The position numbers and the translations under genes were made by a program. The notes under the pieces were generated by a model, which saw nothing but the letters and a program-made list of their open reading frames with translations, did not search any database and had not been told where the DNA came from. Below, piece after piece: positions 1 through 9,800 of a DNA stretch of 64,000 bases. Source of the DNA: an uncultured Sunxiuqinia sp. (GTDB lineage Bacteria; Bacteroidota; Bacteroidia; Bacteroidales; Prolixibacteraceae); assembly GCF_947495665.1 (NCBI RefSeq), contig NZ_CANLZV010000004.1, forward strand, positions 62,001 through 126,000, written 5' to 3'. Within the stretch, counting starts at the first letter, position 1. Every line of letters starts with the position of its first letter.

Positions 1-978
1 CTCTGTGCTTATAAAATTTGTCATTGATAGTCATTATTTGTCAATGATGGTTATTGGTTGTTAGTCGATAGCTATTTACGTGGTGCCCAGACAGGCAGAT
101 TGTGCGTGAGTTCGTACGTTCATGTCTTCGTGCGTTCTCCCTTCTACCTGGCTCATCTGCTCACTTTTCATTAACCCATCCGTCCCGGTTCCCGGGACAC
201 CTTCCCTTCGAGAAGAGAAGGAAATCCAACCACCAGCGTAAGGTGCGTTTTCTAATTAGATTGAGGAATACGCTTAGCGATAAAAGGAAGGCGCATAACA
301 CATGGGGCCTGGGAAATCACCTACTGCCTACTGCCTGTTTACTGTATTCTTTGCTGTTAAAAATTGATCTTCGGATAGTCAGCTATTCGGATTGTGCGTG
401 AGTTCGTACGTTCATGTCTTCGTGCCTTCTCCCTTCTACCTGGCTCATCTGCTCACTTTTCATTAACCCATCCGTCCCGGTTCCCGGGACACCTTCCCTT
501 CGAGAAGAGAAGGAAACCCAACCACCAGCGTCAGGTGCGTTTTCTAATTAGATAGAGGAATACGCTTAGCGATAAAAGGAAGGCGCATAACACATGGGGC
601 CTGGGAAATCACCTACTGCCTACTGCCTGTTTACTGTATTCTTTGCAGTTAAAAATTGATCTTCGGATAGTCAGCTATTCGGATTGTGCGTGAGTTCGTA
701 CGTTCGTGTGTTCTTTTCTTTGCGTTCTCTTGGCGACTTGGCGGTTAAGAAGATTGTTATCAGTTTGGCTCTCGCTACTCGAAGCCTGTTAAAGTTGATT
801 GTGCGTGAGTTCGTACGTTCATGTCTTCGTGTCTTCATGCCTTCACTCGTTCGTTGATCTGTCCGTTGAATTTAAAGCCAATACCAAATTCAGAAAAAAG
901 AATCCATCCAGCATTATTTTTTCAGAGGTTTTCTCCGATTTCTTGCTATTTTAGTTTGCTTATTCTTCAACCCCGATA
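1..978. other. Repeat-rich intergenic region
   Basis: No gene is supportable here. The first 100 bases, including a short TCATTATTTGTCAATGATGG-type stretch, recur in inverted orientation near 51.46-51.52 kb. The middle is occupied by a 292-bp tandem duplication. A further fragment of the same family (the GTGCGTGAGTTCGTACGTTC core) recurs at about 800-831. The 99-codon frame at 102-401 lies entirely inside the repeat and has no family features. No convincing promoter for the kinase at 979 was found; TATTTTAG just upstream is one base off the Bacteroidota -7 consensus. Confidence 0.8.
101..706. repeat. 292-bp direct tandem repeat, two full copies plus partial third
   Basis: The unit begins TGTGCGTGAGTTCGTACGTT. 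Copies begin at 101, 393 and 685, a period of exactly 292 bp. Copies one and two differ at only a few positions by eye; the third stops after about 20 bases. Near-identity suggests a recent duplication. Part of the unit is also found, diverged and inverted, at about 51.3-51.4 kb, so it belongs to a dispersed non-coding family. It is far too long and too few in copy number to be CRISPR. Confidence 0.9.
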
Positions 979-3261
979 ATGAGCAAATTATTCTTACTCC
1001 TTACCTTCTTTTTGGCTGCAATCCATGCTTCAGCTGGTAACCAAAGTGAACTGTGGCAACAAATACAAGGTTCAAAACATGATACAAGCCGTTTTCGTTT
1101 ATTCACGGAATTAGCCGAGTATTACGATAAGCTTCCCCTACCCGATTCGGCCATTTTCTACAGCCAAAAGGCCATTCAAACAGGGCAAAGTGTTCAGCCC
1201 AAAAAGTCAGAAAAGACAAACCACAACTTGCTACTAAGCCGATGTTACCGGGTACTTGGATTTTCATTCTTCATGCAATATCAACTGGATAGCACCTATC
1301 ACCACTTTCATCAGGTGGAGCAAATTGCCCGGCAAGAACTCAGCCAAGAAGATAACAAGCACCAGAAGCGCTATCAACAATTTTTAGCAGAATCACTCCG
1401 GAACATGGGAGTTATTAATTACCTAAAAGGCAATCTGGATCAATCCACCCAGCTGTACCTCCAAGCCATTCCCATCAGTGAAGCCTTACAAGACACTTCG
1501 GAGCTAGCCAACTCCTACTCAAAATTAGGCCTTACCTACAAAAAACAAGGAAAACTGGCAGAAGCTCTAAAATATTTCTACGAATCACTTCACTATTACG
1601 AACGTCTTAATCAACCCAAAGAAACAGCTGTCGCCTTCCTCAACATTGCAACCATTCACTACGATCAGAATAATCACGAAGAGGCCATTGAAGGCTATAA
1701 GCGCACCTTACAATTATTTAAAGCACAAGGCGATGAAAGAGGGGTCGCCATTTGTTTGTCCAATATTGGTAAGTCCTATGGGCACCTTGAAAATTTCGAC
1801 CTGGCTTTGCAGTACGTACAAAAAGCCTTGGAAGTAAACCAAAAAAGGAATAATAAAGCGGGCATAGCCAATAACTATGGAAGCATCGCTATTCTTTATG
1901 AGAATATGGGCAAGTACGAACAAGCTTTAAGCTACTATAAAAAGACCTTAAAACAACAACAAGAGTTGAATGACATTCCCGGCTTGATCAACATTTATGG
2001 GAATCTGGCTTCTGTTCATATCAATCTGGCCAATACGAGTACGAGTTCGGCGCTTCGAGAATCACACCTCAACAGTGCCATTGCCTATGGAACTAAAAGC
2101 CGCCAACTTGCTCCTAACTTCAATGCCCCATTCCAACAAAAGGCAGTTACAATAGCACTTCGTGAAGCCTATACCCAAAAAGGAGATTACAAAAAAGCAT
2201 TGGAATTTGCCAATGCAATTATTGAATTGAATGACACCATTTTCAATAAAAGTAAGGCGGAGGCAGTTGCTGAGGTAGAAGCGAAGTACGAAACAAGCCG
2301 GAAAGAACAACAGATTGAACTTCAAAAGAACCAGCTAGCTCAAAAAGAAATCTTGCTCAGTAAAGAACGCCTGTGGCGCAACTCGGCGATTATTGCCTTT
2401 TCCCTCACCTTGCTGGTTCTAATTCTGATATACCACAACTATAGCCAGCACAAGAAGAACAATCGCATCCTGAGGCTAAAAAATCAGTTGATTGAAGAAC
2501 AGCGGAAAGAAATTCAGAAGCAAATGGACAAGCAATGCGAAACCAACAAACGCCTGAACGAGCTGGTCTTGTTTAAAGAAAAAATCACCGGAATGATTGT
2601 CCACGACTTAAAAAGTCCGTTGAATGGCATTATCAATAGTGGGTATATTGATGACGAAGAGCTTCGCAGTGAACTTGTCATTCACTCCGGTTACGAAATG
2701 CTCAACCTGGTTGATAACATGCTCAACGTTTATAAGGCCGACAGTACCGAAATGAAAGTAAATCCAAGGAAGAATGACTTATTCCAATTGGTTGAAAATG
2801 AAAAAACCGGACTGCTCTTTCTGCTCAACGAAAAAGAATTAAGCCTCAAAATTGAAGACATCACCCGCCCTGTTTTCTTTGCCGACAATCATTTAATCAA
2901 ACGGGTAATTGCCAACCTGCTGAGCAATGCCGTTAAGTTTTCACCGCAAAAAGGAACCATTACGGTTCGCATAGAGCAACCAGGCGAAACAGATATCCGG
3001 ATCGGGATTCGCAATCAAGGGCCTCACATTCCGGAAGAAAAACAGCACCTGATTTTTGAAGAATTTGGACAACATGACTTACGACAACTCGGAGTAACGG
3101 CCTCCACCGGACTGGGACTGACGTTTTGCCAGTTGGCAATAAAAGCTCATGGCGGAACGCTTGGCGTAAACTCATCGGAAGGCAGCGAGACGGAATTCTG
3201 GTTCAAATTACCCAACAGTGTTGTTGAAGAAGAAACTGAAAAATCAATCGAAAATAATTGA
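979..3261 (+). CDS. TPR-containing sensor histidine kinase
   Basis: Membrane sensor kinase of 760 residues. Residues 1-20 form a signal peptide. Residues about 30-430 are helical TPR repeats (spaced Y-A-L/N-I-A patterns), expected in the periplasm. A coiled coil at about 430-465 leads to one membrane span at about 468-488, then a second coiled coil and the kinase core. The H-box motif MIVHDLKSPLNGI places the phospho-acceptor at His542. The N-box is LIKRVIANLLSNAVKFS and the G2 box is STGLGLTFC. The G1 box reads IRNQGPHIP, with Asn where Asp is classical; this variant is not rare in TPR kinases of this phylum. No response regulator is adjacent, so it is an orphan whose partner cannot be named. 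Family assignment is firm; ligand and regulon are unknown. Confidence 0.9.
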   Translation: MSKLFLLLTFFLAAIHASAGNQSELWQQIQGSKHDTSRFRLFTELAEYYDKLPLPDSAIFYSQKAIQTGQSVQPKKSEKTNHNLLLSRCYRVLGFSFFMQYQLDSTYHHFHQVEQIARQELSQEDNKHQKRYQQFLAESLRNMGVINYLKGNLDQSTQLYLQAIPISEALQDTSELANSYSKLGLTYKKQGKLAEALKYFYESLHYYERLNQPKETAVAFLNIATIHYDQNNHEEAIEGYKRTLQLFKAQGDERGVAICLSNIGKSYGHLENFDLALQYVQKALEVNQKRNNKAGIANNYGSIAILYENMGKYEQALSYYKKTLKQQQELNDIPGLINIYGNLASVHINLANTSTSSALRESHLNSAIAYGTKSRQLAPNFNAPFQQKAVTIALREAYTQKGDYKKALEFANAIIELNDTIFNKSKAEAVAEVEAKYETSRKEQQIELQKNQLAQKEILLSKERLWRNSAIIAFSLTLLVLILIYHNYSQHKKNNRILRLKNQLIEEQRKEIQKQMDKQCETNKRLNELVLFKEKITGMIVHDLKSPLNGIINSGYIDDEELRSELVIHSGYEMLNLVDNMLNVYKADSTEMKVNPRKNDLFQLVENEKTGLLFLLNEKELSLKIEDITRPVFFADNHLIKRVIANLLSNAVKFSPQKGTITVRIEQPGETDIRIGIRNQGPHIPEEKQHLIFEEFGQHDLRQLGVTASTGLGLTFCQLAIKAHGGTLGVNSSEGSETEFWFKLPNSVVEEETEKSIENN

Positions 3262-3344
3262 TTGTCCGATTTTCGGATGTTCGGATAGTTCGTAAGTTCG
3301 TGACTTCTTGAGTTCGTGACTTCGGTTATCCGCTTTAAGCGTCT

Positions 3345-3363
3345 TCCTGAACTTGTTTCAGGA
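3345..3363. repeat. Short dispersed palindrome-like repeat
   Basis: TCCTGAACTTGTTTCAGGA occurs here and in inverted orientation at 51589-51607, in both cases in the context GATCCTGAAAC/GTTTCAGGATC followed by AGGAAGACGCT. It has imperfect dyad symmetry and resembles REP-like intergenic sequences that I recall from several bacterial phyla. Its function is unknown. Confidence 0.7.
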
Positions 3364-3399
3364 TCTGTTGCTAATCAGAAGTTGTCGGTTTCGATTAAA

Positions 3400-3447
3400 C
3401 GCTGACAGGACCTTCCGACGCTGACAGGACCTTCCGACGCTGTCAGG
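3400..3447. repeat. 19-bp tandem repeat
   Basis: CGCTGACAGGACCTTCCGA is present twice in tandem (3400-3418 and 3419-3437), followed by a partial third unit with one change (CGCTGTCAGG). It is non-coding. Confidence 0.85.
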
Positions 3448-3881
3448 TTATGGGCTGCCGTTCACCGATGCGTTCTTTTCACCAAGGAAGAGTGGCACCG
3501 GGTTACCGGTGACGAGGTAGTTTTGTTGCCAATTCAGAATTAGTCCGCTTCCTTCTTTGTGCAGTTTTTGACCACCCCGTCCCCGACAAGTCGGGAACAC
3601 CCCTCCTTGTCAGGCGGGGAAATGGGCCTGAGCCGGACAATAGACTTTGCGCCCAACGCAAAAGGAAGTGTTGAACATGGATGACACCACCACGCAAGGA
3701 ACATTGGCCCAGCCGGAAGCTCGCCGTTGATCCCCAACTGCAGTTTGCTGCAAGCCGACTGGAGTTCGTCCGGGACCAACTCGAGTTCTGATTTTGCCGA
3801 CTGCAGTTTGCTTAGAGCTGACTTCGCGGACCTTTTTGCCGAATCAATTCACCTCAGACCCGAATGAGTTTGGTTCAGACC

Positions 3882-3914
3882 CGAATTAATTCATGTTTTA
3901 GCCGAATTAATTCA
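3882..3914. repeat. CGAATTAATTCA short repeats
   Basis: CGAATTAATTCA occurs at 3882 and 3903, with a one-base variant (GAATCAATTCA) at about 3841. Each sits next to ACCTCA or TTCAGACC elements, giving the stretch a mosaic look. Confidence 0.6.
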
Positions 3915-3990
3915 CCTCAAAGGGAACTGAATTCTGTTTTGACCCTCGCGAGTTCATGTTCGACCTCCGCGAGTTCGGTTTTGAGGTGGG

Positions 3991-4015
3991 GGGGGGTACC
4001 TCGGAGGTACCCCCC
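3991..4015. repeat. 12-bp GC-rich perfect inverted repeat
   Basis: GGGGGGTACCTC (3991-4002) and GAGGTACCCCCC (4004-4015) are exact inverse complements separated by one base. There is no T-run on either side, so an intrinsic terminator is unlikely. It may instead be a palindromic element or a cruciform site. Confidence 0.75.
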
Positions 4016-4233
4016 TGAGGTGTTAAATAGAAAATGCTTCGTAAAGATTATCAGCTATTTAGAACGAAAATAAAAAAGTGCTTACTCGTACATACATTTT
4101 GTAAATTTTTATAACTTAATCGGCGAAAACGAAAACAACTAAACTTAAAACGATCACTAATCAGATATATGTTGCACTGCAACTTACACATACCTTGTGT
4201 TCAATTTTAAAAGAAACAGAAGACCATAAAATA

Positions 4234-5781
4234 ATGAAAAACCAATTACTGATTTTAACATCCATTTTTTTCTTGGCAATAAATATTAGTTGTAACAAAC
4301 CGACAAATTCGATTCAGCAGCCAAAAGAAGTTACCATAACTGGGCAAGTAATTAACAAACATAATTATGACCCAAAAACAATCGTCATAATCATTAATGA
4401 CGTAGCTTCAGGAGAACAAATCAAATTTCTTGATGATTTGGATGAAAAAGGAAACTTCGAAATAAAATTTGAAAGGTATTATCCTCAGGAAGTCATGTTA
4501 AAGTATTTCTCAATATGGGAAATATTTGTTCATCCAGGAGACAGTATTCATATTGAATTGGATGCTGAAAAAATGAAATCAAATGAAACTATTTATAATG
4601 CTTTGACTTTTTCAGGAGATGCAATAACCGAAAACCAACAGCTTTCTGCTTTTAATGCATGGTTTAGCCCAATACGAAAAAAAGAATCTCAGTCAAGAGT
4701 AGAAGAAAGTCGTTATAATTTTGAAATGTATAAACAATACAGGGATAGTTTGAGAAATGAATACCAAAAAGAATCTAATGAATTTATAAAGGCGAATAAA
4801 ATCTCAGAGCCAATAAAAACCTGGATTTATTATGAAATTGAACATGACTACATTCATAATTTGGTAAACTATCCAAGACATCATCGTCAATTGAATAATT
4901 ATGAAAAAAGTTGGGATGTACCAGTCGATTATTATGATTTTTTTATAGAATCAAAACTTAATTCCAGATTCATTGCTAACGCACATTTTGCAAAATCCTT
5001 TCTGAACGAATTTTTTATCTTTTATGTCCGTGGTCATATCAGGCAAGAACTAATCACCAAGGGTTTAGTAAAAGACACAATTTTCCCGAATGGTAGAACA
5101 GCACAACGTTGGCTTGTGGAAAATATTGATTCTGTTATAATTAGTGGAATAGACAAGTTAACTCCAGACGAAATAAAACAATATATGCTAAGTAATTACT
5201 TTATTATGAAGCAAAGGCAGAACAGCGATACGGAAACCTATGAAGAGTATTTGCCACTTATAAATAAGGAGATTAAGGAACCATTTTTATTGGCAAACCT
5301 GAAAAAGAATTATGAAGAGAATAAGAAATTAGAGAAATCACCCCAATCAAATAGGAAGAAAATATTTGATGCTGAAGATAACTTAGGAACTGAGATATTA
5401 AAGAAAATTATTTCGGATAACAAAGGCAAAGTAATTTATATCGATTGTTGGGCAATTTGGTGTGGACCTTGTATTGCAGAAATGCCTAATTCGAAAAAAT
5501 TGATGACTGAATTAAATAACGAAAAGGTTGAATTTGTATTCCTGTGTTGTAATTCACCTGCGGATGCAGGAAAGAAAAAAGTGGAAGATTTGAAACTTGG
5601 AGGAACACATTATTTTTTAAATCAAGACCAAACAAATTATATTCAAAAAGAACTTGCGTTTTCATCGTATCCTAACTATGTTCTAATTGACAAGAAAGGA
5701 AATATCGTAACATCAAGTCCATTTAATAGCCCAAGTAATATTGAGACAAAGAAAAAGATATTAGAATTGATTAATGAATAA
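4234..5781 (+). CDS. TlpA/ResA-like thioredoxin-fold lipoprotein
   Basis: 515-residue secreted lipoprotein. The ATG at 4234 is preferred to an upstream in-frame TTG (4195) because it directly precedes a signal peptide ending in the lipobox I-S-C (Cys about 19). Residues about 28-110 resemble the DUF4369-type beta domain often found ahead of TlpA domains. The middle is mostly helical, without recognised motifs. Residues about 380-515 form a thioredoxin fold with the redox motif WCGPC (in CWAIWCGPCIAEMP) and a cis-Pro region in SSYPNYVLI. Expected role: thiol-disulfide exchange at the periplasmic face of a membrane. Its base composition is clearly more AT-rich than the operon downstream, and it stands alone between repeat-rich gaps, which is compatible with lateral transfer. 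Substrate unknown. Confidence 0.85.
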   Translation: MKNQLLILTSIFFLAINISCNKPTNSIQQPKEVTITGQVINKHNYDPKTIVIIINDVASGEQIKFLDDLDEKGNFEIKFERYYPQEVMLKYFSIWEIFVHPGDSIHIELDAEKMKSNETIYNALTFSGDAITENQQLSAFNAWFSPIRKKESQSRVEESRYNFEMYKQYRDSLRNEYQKESNEFIKANKISEPIKTWIYYEIEHDYIHNLVNYPRHHRQLNNYEKSWDVPVDYYDFFIESKLNSRFIANAHFAKSFLNEFFIFYVRGHIRQELITKGLVKDTIFPNGRTAQRWLVENIDSVIISGIDKLTPDEIKQYMLSNYFIMKQRQNSDTETYEEYLPLINKEIKEPFLLANLKKNYEENKKLEKSPQSNRKKIFDAEDNLGTEILKKIISDNKGKVIYIDCWAIWCGPCIAEMPNSKKLMTELNNEKVEFVFLCCNSPADAGKKKVEDLKLGGTHYFLNQDQTNYIQKELAFSSYPNYVLIDKKGNIVTSSPFNSPSNIETKKKILELINE

Positions 5782-5860
5782 AAAACAGAACCACCTACTC
5801 CGCTAGCACAGTTTTACAAACCGTGTCTTGCCGGTAAAAGCAAGAAGTTATTTGCCCACC

Positions 5861-5895
5861 TACCCCTCGTCTCAGCAAAGCGGTGCCGAGGGGTA
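5861..5895. repeat. Inverted repeat in convergent intergenic gap
   Basis: TACCCCTCG (5861-5869) and CGAGGGGTA (5887-5895) form a 9-bp stem with a 17-base loop, between the convergent thioredoxin lipoprotein and ABC permease genes. No T-run follows on either strand. It may act as a bidirectional transcript end or may be another dispersed palindromic repeat. Confidence 0.5.
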
Positions 5896-6012
5896 AGCTG
5901 CTTGTCGTTTGCAACGACGCGACACCAACCAATTGCTTTGAAAAGCCTTTGTTGTTAGCTTTCCATTTAAATAGCTTGGGGCAGCACACCGGACTCACGA
6001 CTCACGACTTCT

Positions 6013-6729
6013 TTAAATGAACTTCTCGCGTTTTTGCAGGTTAAACAGGCCGTAGAGGGTAAACAACAGGGTACCGACGATCAGAAAAATACGGTTTTTC
6101 AGCACGATGCCTTCCCACACTACTTCATTCATATTTCGGGGAACACTGAGTGGATTGAGGAACACATTCCAGTAGGTACGCTGCAGGGCATCGCTAAAGA
6201 TGAGCAGCACCACCCCCAGAATGACCATCACCACCGCAGTTCCGTTGCCATTTTTAATGATGGTGGAAAACATAAACGCCAAACTGCCCAGAAACAAAAC
6301 CGGAAACATGAGTTGCCGGGCTATTTCAACTAAATTAACGGGCGTAAGGAAAATAGAACTCACCCCGGCAAAGGCCAGCAGCAACAGGAAAACCAATACA
6401 AAAACCAGTACGAGCCGCACCAACCACACTTTGTAGCGGTAGTCGGGTATGCCGAATAAAATTTCGAGAATACCGGCGTCCAAATCGTTCTGAATTCCAA
6501 AGGTCATGGGGTAAAAAATCAGCAGCATGGCCGGAAAGATCAGGATGCCATACACAAACTCTTCATCAGGCACCTCGCCATTCCAAACGGCAGTAATGGC
6601 CACAAAAGCAAAAAAGGCAAAAGCAGCCAGTAAAAACCAGATAAAGCGGCCCCCAAAGATGATCCGGAAATTGTATTGAATCATTTTACGGATCAGGTTT
6701 ATCGTATTCTTTAATTTGAGTCTATTCAT
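6013..6729 (-). CDS. ABC-2-type transporter permease
   Basis: 238-residue inner-membrane protein with about six hydrophobic spans: near 27-47, 58-80, 100-125, 138-160, 165-182 and 212-230. The first cytoplasmic segment and the conserved run DLDAGILEILFGIP between spans resemble ABC-2 permeases of gliding/heme-exporter type. It is the last gene of the seven-gene export operon, 105 bp after the RND-ABC fusion. That fusion carries an ATPase domain with no other dedicated permease, so this protein is the natural membrane partner (inference). Substrate unknown. Confidence 0.8.
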   Translation of the reverse strand: MNRLKLKNTINLIRKMIQYNFRIIFGGRFIWFLLAAFAFFAFVAITAVWNGEVPDEEFVYGILIFPAMLLIFYPMTFGIQNDLDAGILEILFGIPDYRYKVWLVRLVLVFVLVFLLLLAFAGVSSIFLTPVNLVEIARQLMFPVLFLGSLAFMFSTIIKNGNGTAVVMVILGVVLLIFSDALQRTYWNVFLNPLSVPRNMNEVVWEGIVLKNRIFLIVGTLLFTLYGLFNLQKREKFI

Positions 6730-6834
6730 TTTTAAGTAAGAGTTTTCAGTTGAGAGTTATCGGTTATCAGTTAATCGTCCCTTGTCAATCGTCCAATCGT
6801 CAATAATTTTGCCTTTGCCTCTGCCTCTGCCTTC

Positions 6835-9800
6835 CTATTTCAAATCTTTAATCAGGCACAAGTAAGCGTCTTCCAAAACCGGCTTGGCCTCAATGGCGTC
6901 CTCCGCAGGTTGCTCATGGCTCAGCATGCGCACCCGAATCTTATCCTCCACCCGCATGTGGTGGGTCACCATGTGTTTGTTGGGCATTTGGTCGAACTCC
7001 GCCACATCCACATCAAACTGCCACACCAGCTTATCGGCCAGGTTCACCATCGCAATCGGAGTTCCGTGATACTTCACCCGCCCGCGGTTGATGACAGCCA
7101 CCTGGTTACACGAGCTGGAAATATCTTCAATAATGTGGGTGGAAAAGATCACGATTCGCTCGCGGCTCAACTCGACCAACAGGTTCCGGAAGCGAATCCG
7201 TTCGCGCGGATCCAGACCGGCAGTCGGCTCATCCACCACCAATATTTTAGGCAGATGAAGCAGGATTTGAGCAATCCCGATTCGCTGCTTCATTCCTCCG
7301 GAAAATGACCCGATTTTGTCGCCGCGTTTTTCCCACATATGCACCGACTTCAGTACATATTCAATGCGCTCCCGACGGGCTTTGGCATCGGTCAGTCCTT
7401 TCAGCAATGCCTGATAATCCAGGAATTCCTGCGCCGGCATATTTTCATAGGTTCCAAATTCCTGCGGCAAATAGCCAATCAGTCCCTGCAACTCTTCCCG
7501 CTTTTTCTGGGTGTCAATTCCATTGATCCACACCTTGCCATAGCTCTGCTCAAATATTCCGCAGATAATCCGCATCATGGTCGATTTTCCGGCTCCGTTG
7601 GGCCCCAGCAAACCAAACATGCCGGTGCCTATCTCCAGCGACACCCCATCCAGAGCTTTAAAGGGCACTTTTCGTTTCCCGATAACCGGAATTTGTTTCA
7701 CCAGGCGCAAGGTGGTCCTCCGCAGGTTTCCAAAGCGTCCGGTAATCCGGTCAATATTCACTTTCTCATCATACAGGCGCCGTGCCGTAACCGAAATAAG
7801 CAAGGCCAAATACCACAGAACGGCAAAGGCCACCACCAAGCCAATAAAGTTGGTTTTCTTCCACAGCACAAACAGCTCAACCAAAGGCAGCAACCAAAAC
7901 AGGAACAGCTTGCTGTATTTCTGAATGGCCTTGAACAAGCCGCCGGAGCTTGCCGCTTGCCGGTGTTCCAGGTAAATGGCTACCGGTTTCCAAATTTGGT
8001 TCAGGTAGAGGTAAACCATAACCAACATGAAGCTGATCCAGAAAGCTGAGGCGAGGTAGAAAAACGTAAAATAGATCAGGAACGCCAGCAGGGGCAGTTG
8101 CCAAATCAGCTGATCAAATTCCCGGATGGACCGGTATTCCTTTTCCAGCCCGGCCCGTCGACGAATGTTCAATCCTCCAGTCCATTCGCGGCTAAAGCGT
8201 CCCGGCCGGTCATAAATTTTCACCAGATTTTGAATAACGATATGCACCCGGTCATCGGGCCCAATCAGTCGGGTTCCCGCTTTTTTCAAGCTGTTTAGCA
8301 CAAACCAGGTCATCCCCGGTACCAGCACCACGGCCAACACTGTATCCAGCAGTTGCCAGGTCAGGGCATCCACCTCCAAGTAAATCCAGCTCAGGATGGC
8401 TCCCATGGCCAGCAGCTGAAAAGCTTTCAGTTTCCAGTCCAGTTGGTAAAACCACTCCAAGGCACTTTCCAGTCCCGAATAAAAGGTCGGAATAAAGATG
8501 AGGGTCAGCACCGTACTCAAGGCTAATCCGCCAATAACAATAATGGCAAAGGGAGCCCCAATCACGCTGACATACTCGGCTTGTCCCATGGCCAGCGGCA
8601 CCATGGCCACAATGGTGGTAATGGTGGTAATCAGAATGGGACGCACCCGCGACAAGCCCGCGGTCATCAGTGCCCGCGGACGACGATAGCCCTGCTTGCG
8701 CAAAATGTTGCTGTAGTCAATCAAAATAATCCCATTGTTGACCACCACACCCAGCAAAATCAGGAAGCCAATCATGGTATTGGCATTGAACAAGCTGTTG
8801 CCGGTAAGCAACAGGGCCAGCAGCGAACCAATAGCGGCCAGCGGAATGGAAAACAGCAACACAAAAGGCGTGGCAAAGGATTCGAAAACCGAAGCCAGAA
8901 TCATAAAAATCAGAATGATGGCGGCCAGAATCAGGAACTTAAACTCGCCCAGGTCGTCTTCTTCATGAATCACCTCGGCAGCAACGCCCGATGGAAAGTT
9001 ATAGGAGGCAATCAGCTCATCAATTTCGTAACGGTAGGAAGCCAGCAAATCATTGGACTGCTGTGCCTCATCAATCAAGCTGTAGGTAATTTCAATTTGT
9101 TTTTCCTGGTTCACCCGGTTAATTCCGGCCAGCCCACGGGCATACACCAGCTGGGCAAAATCCTGCAGGTCGTGCAGCCCTCCGGCAGCATCGCTCACTT
9201 GCAACAGCTTCAGGTCATCCATCGTTCGGGTGTCGTCCTCCAGCGGGTCTTCCTCCCCCTGCCGAATGATAATTTCATACTCATCCACCCCTTGGTTAAA
9301 CTGTACACCGGTAGAAATTTCGCCCGAAAACGAATTCAGCTCGCTGGTAACCTGGCTGATGTTGATGTTGTATTCCGTCATCAGCAAGGGGTCGAACAGC
9401 ATGTGCACTTCCGGCCGGTTATCCGACACGTTCAGCCGCACCCGGTTGATGAAATCCAGTTCTTCCAGGAAGTACTCAATGTCTTCGGCTACGGTCTGCA
9501 TCATCTCGAAATCCTGCCCTTTCAGCACCACTTTTTCTTCGTTGCTGCCAATCCCCAGCAAGCGTTGGAAATTACCCATCATATTTCGACCGCCACCGCC
9601 AAAGCCGCCACCACCACCGCCGGAGCTGCTTTGTTCAAACGAGATTTCGGCCGAACCGATATTCCGGGTCAGCTCACTGATTGATGACTTAATTTCAGCA
9701 AAACTACGGCCATCTATTTTTTCAAAATCCTCCACCAGCTTCACCGTCACCACTGCTTCTTCTTCCTCAATGGTGCTAAGCACATCCTGCTTTTCCTTCA

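Larger units (their letters stand above)
3262..4233. other. Repeat-rich intergenic region without a gene
   Basis: About 970 bp built from short repeats. It holds the palindrome-like TCCTGAACTTGTTTCAGGA (3345-3363), a 19-bp tandem repeat, a CCCCTCCTTG...GGGGA segment near 3600, several CTGCAGTTTGCT and CGAATTAATTCA repeats, and a 12-bp GC-rich inverted repeat. The small frames here (for example 3864-4073) consist of repeat sequence and are not credible genes. The last 150 bp before the lipoprotein gene are AT-rich. TTG at 4172 and TACCTTGT at 4191 are a weak promoter candidate. Confidence 0.75.

Noticed and set aside
102-401. 99-codon frame on the plus strand
   Set aside because: Lies wholly within the 292-bp tandem repeat, composition is not protein-like, no start signal or family features.
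101-706. Possible CRISPR array
   Set aside because: Unit of 292 bp with near-identical full length and no spacers; no cas genes nearby.
979-3261. TPR kinase as a catalytically dead pseudokinase because of Asn in the G1 box
   Set aside because: His542, N-box and G2 box are intact, and N-x-G variants of G1 are not rare in this kinase group.
3864-4073. 69-codon frame
   Set aside because: Encoded by short repeats and the GC-rich palindrome; no protein character.
8581-9684. 367-codon plus-strand frame (Gln/His/Asn-rich)
   Set aside because: Antisense shadow of the RND part of the fusion gene; the minus-strand frame has clear RND motifs.
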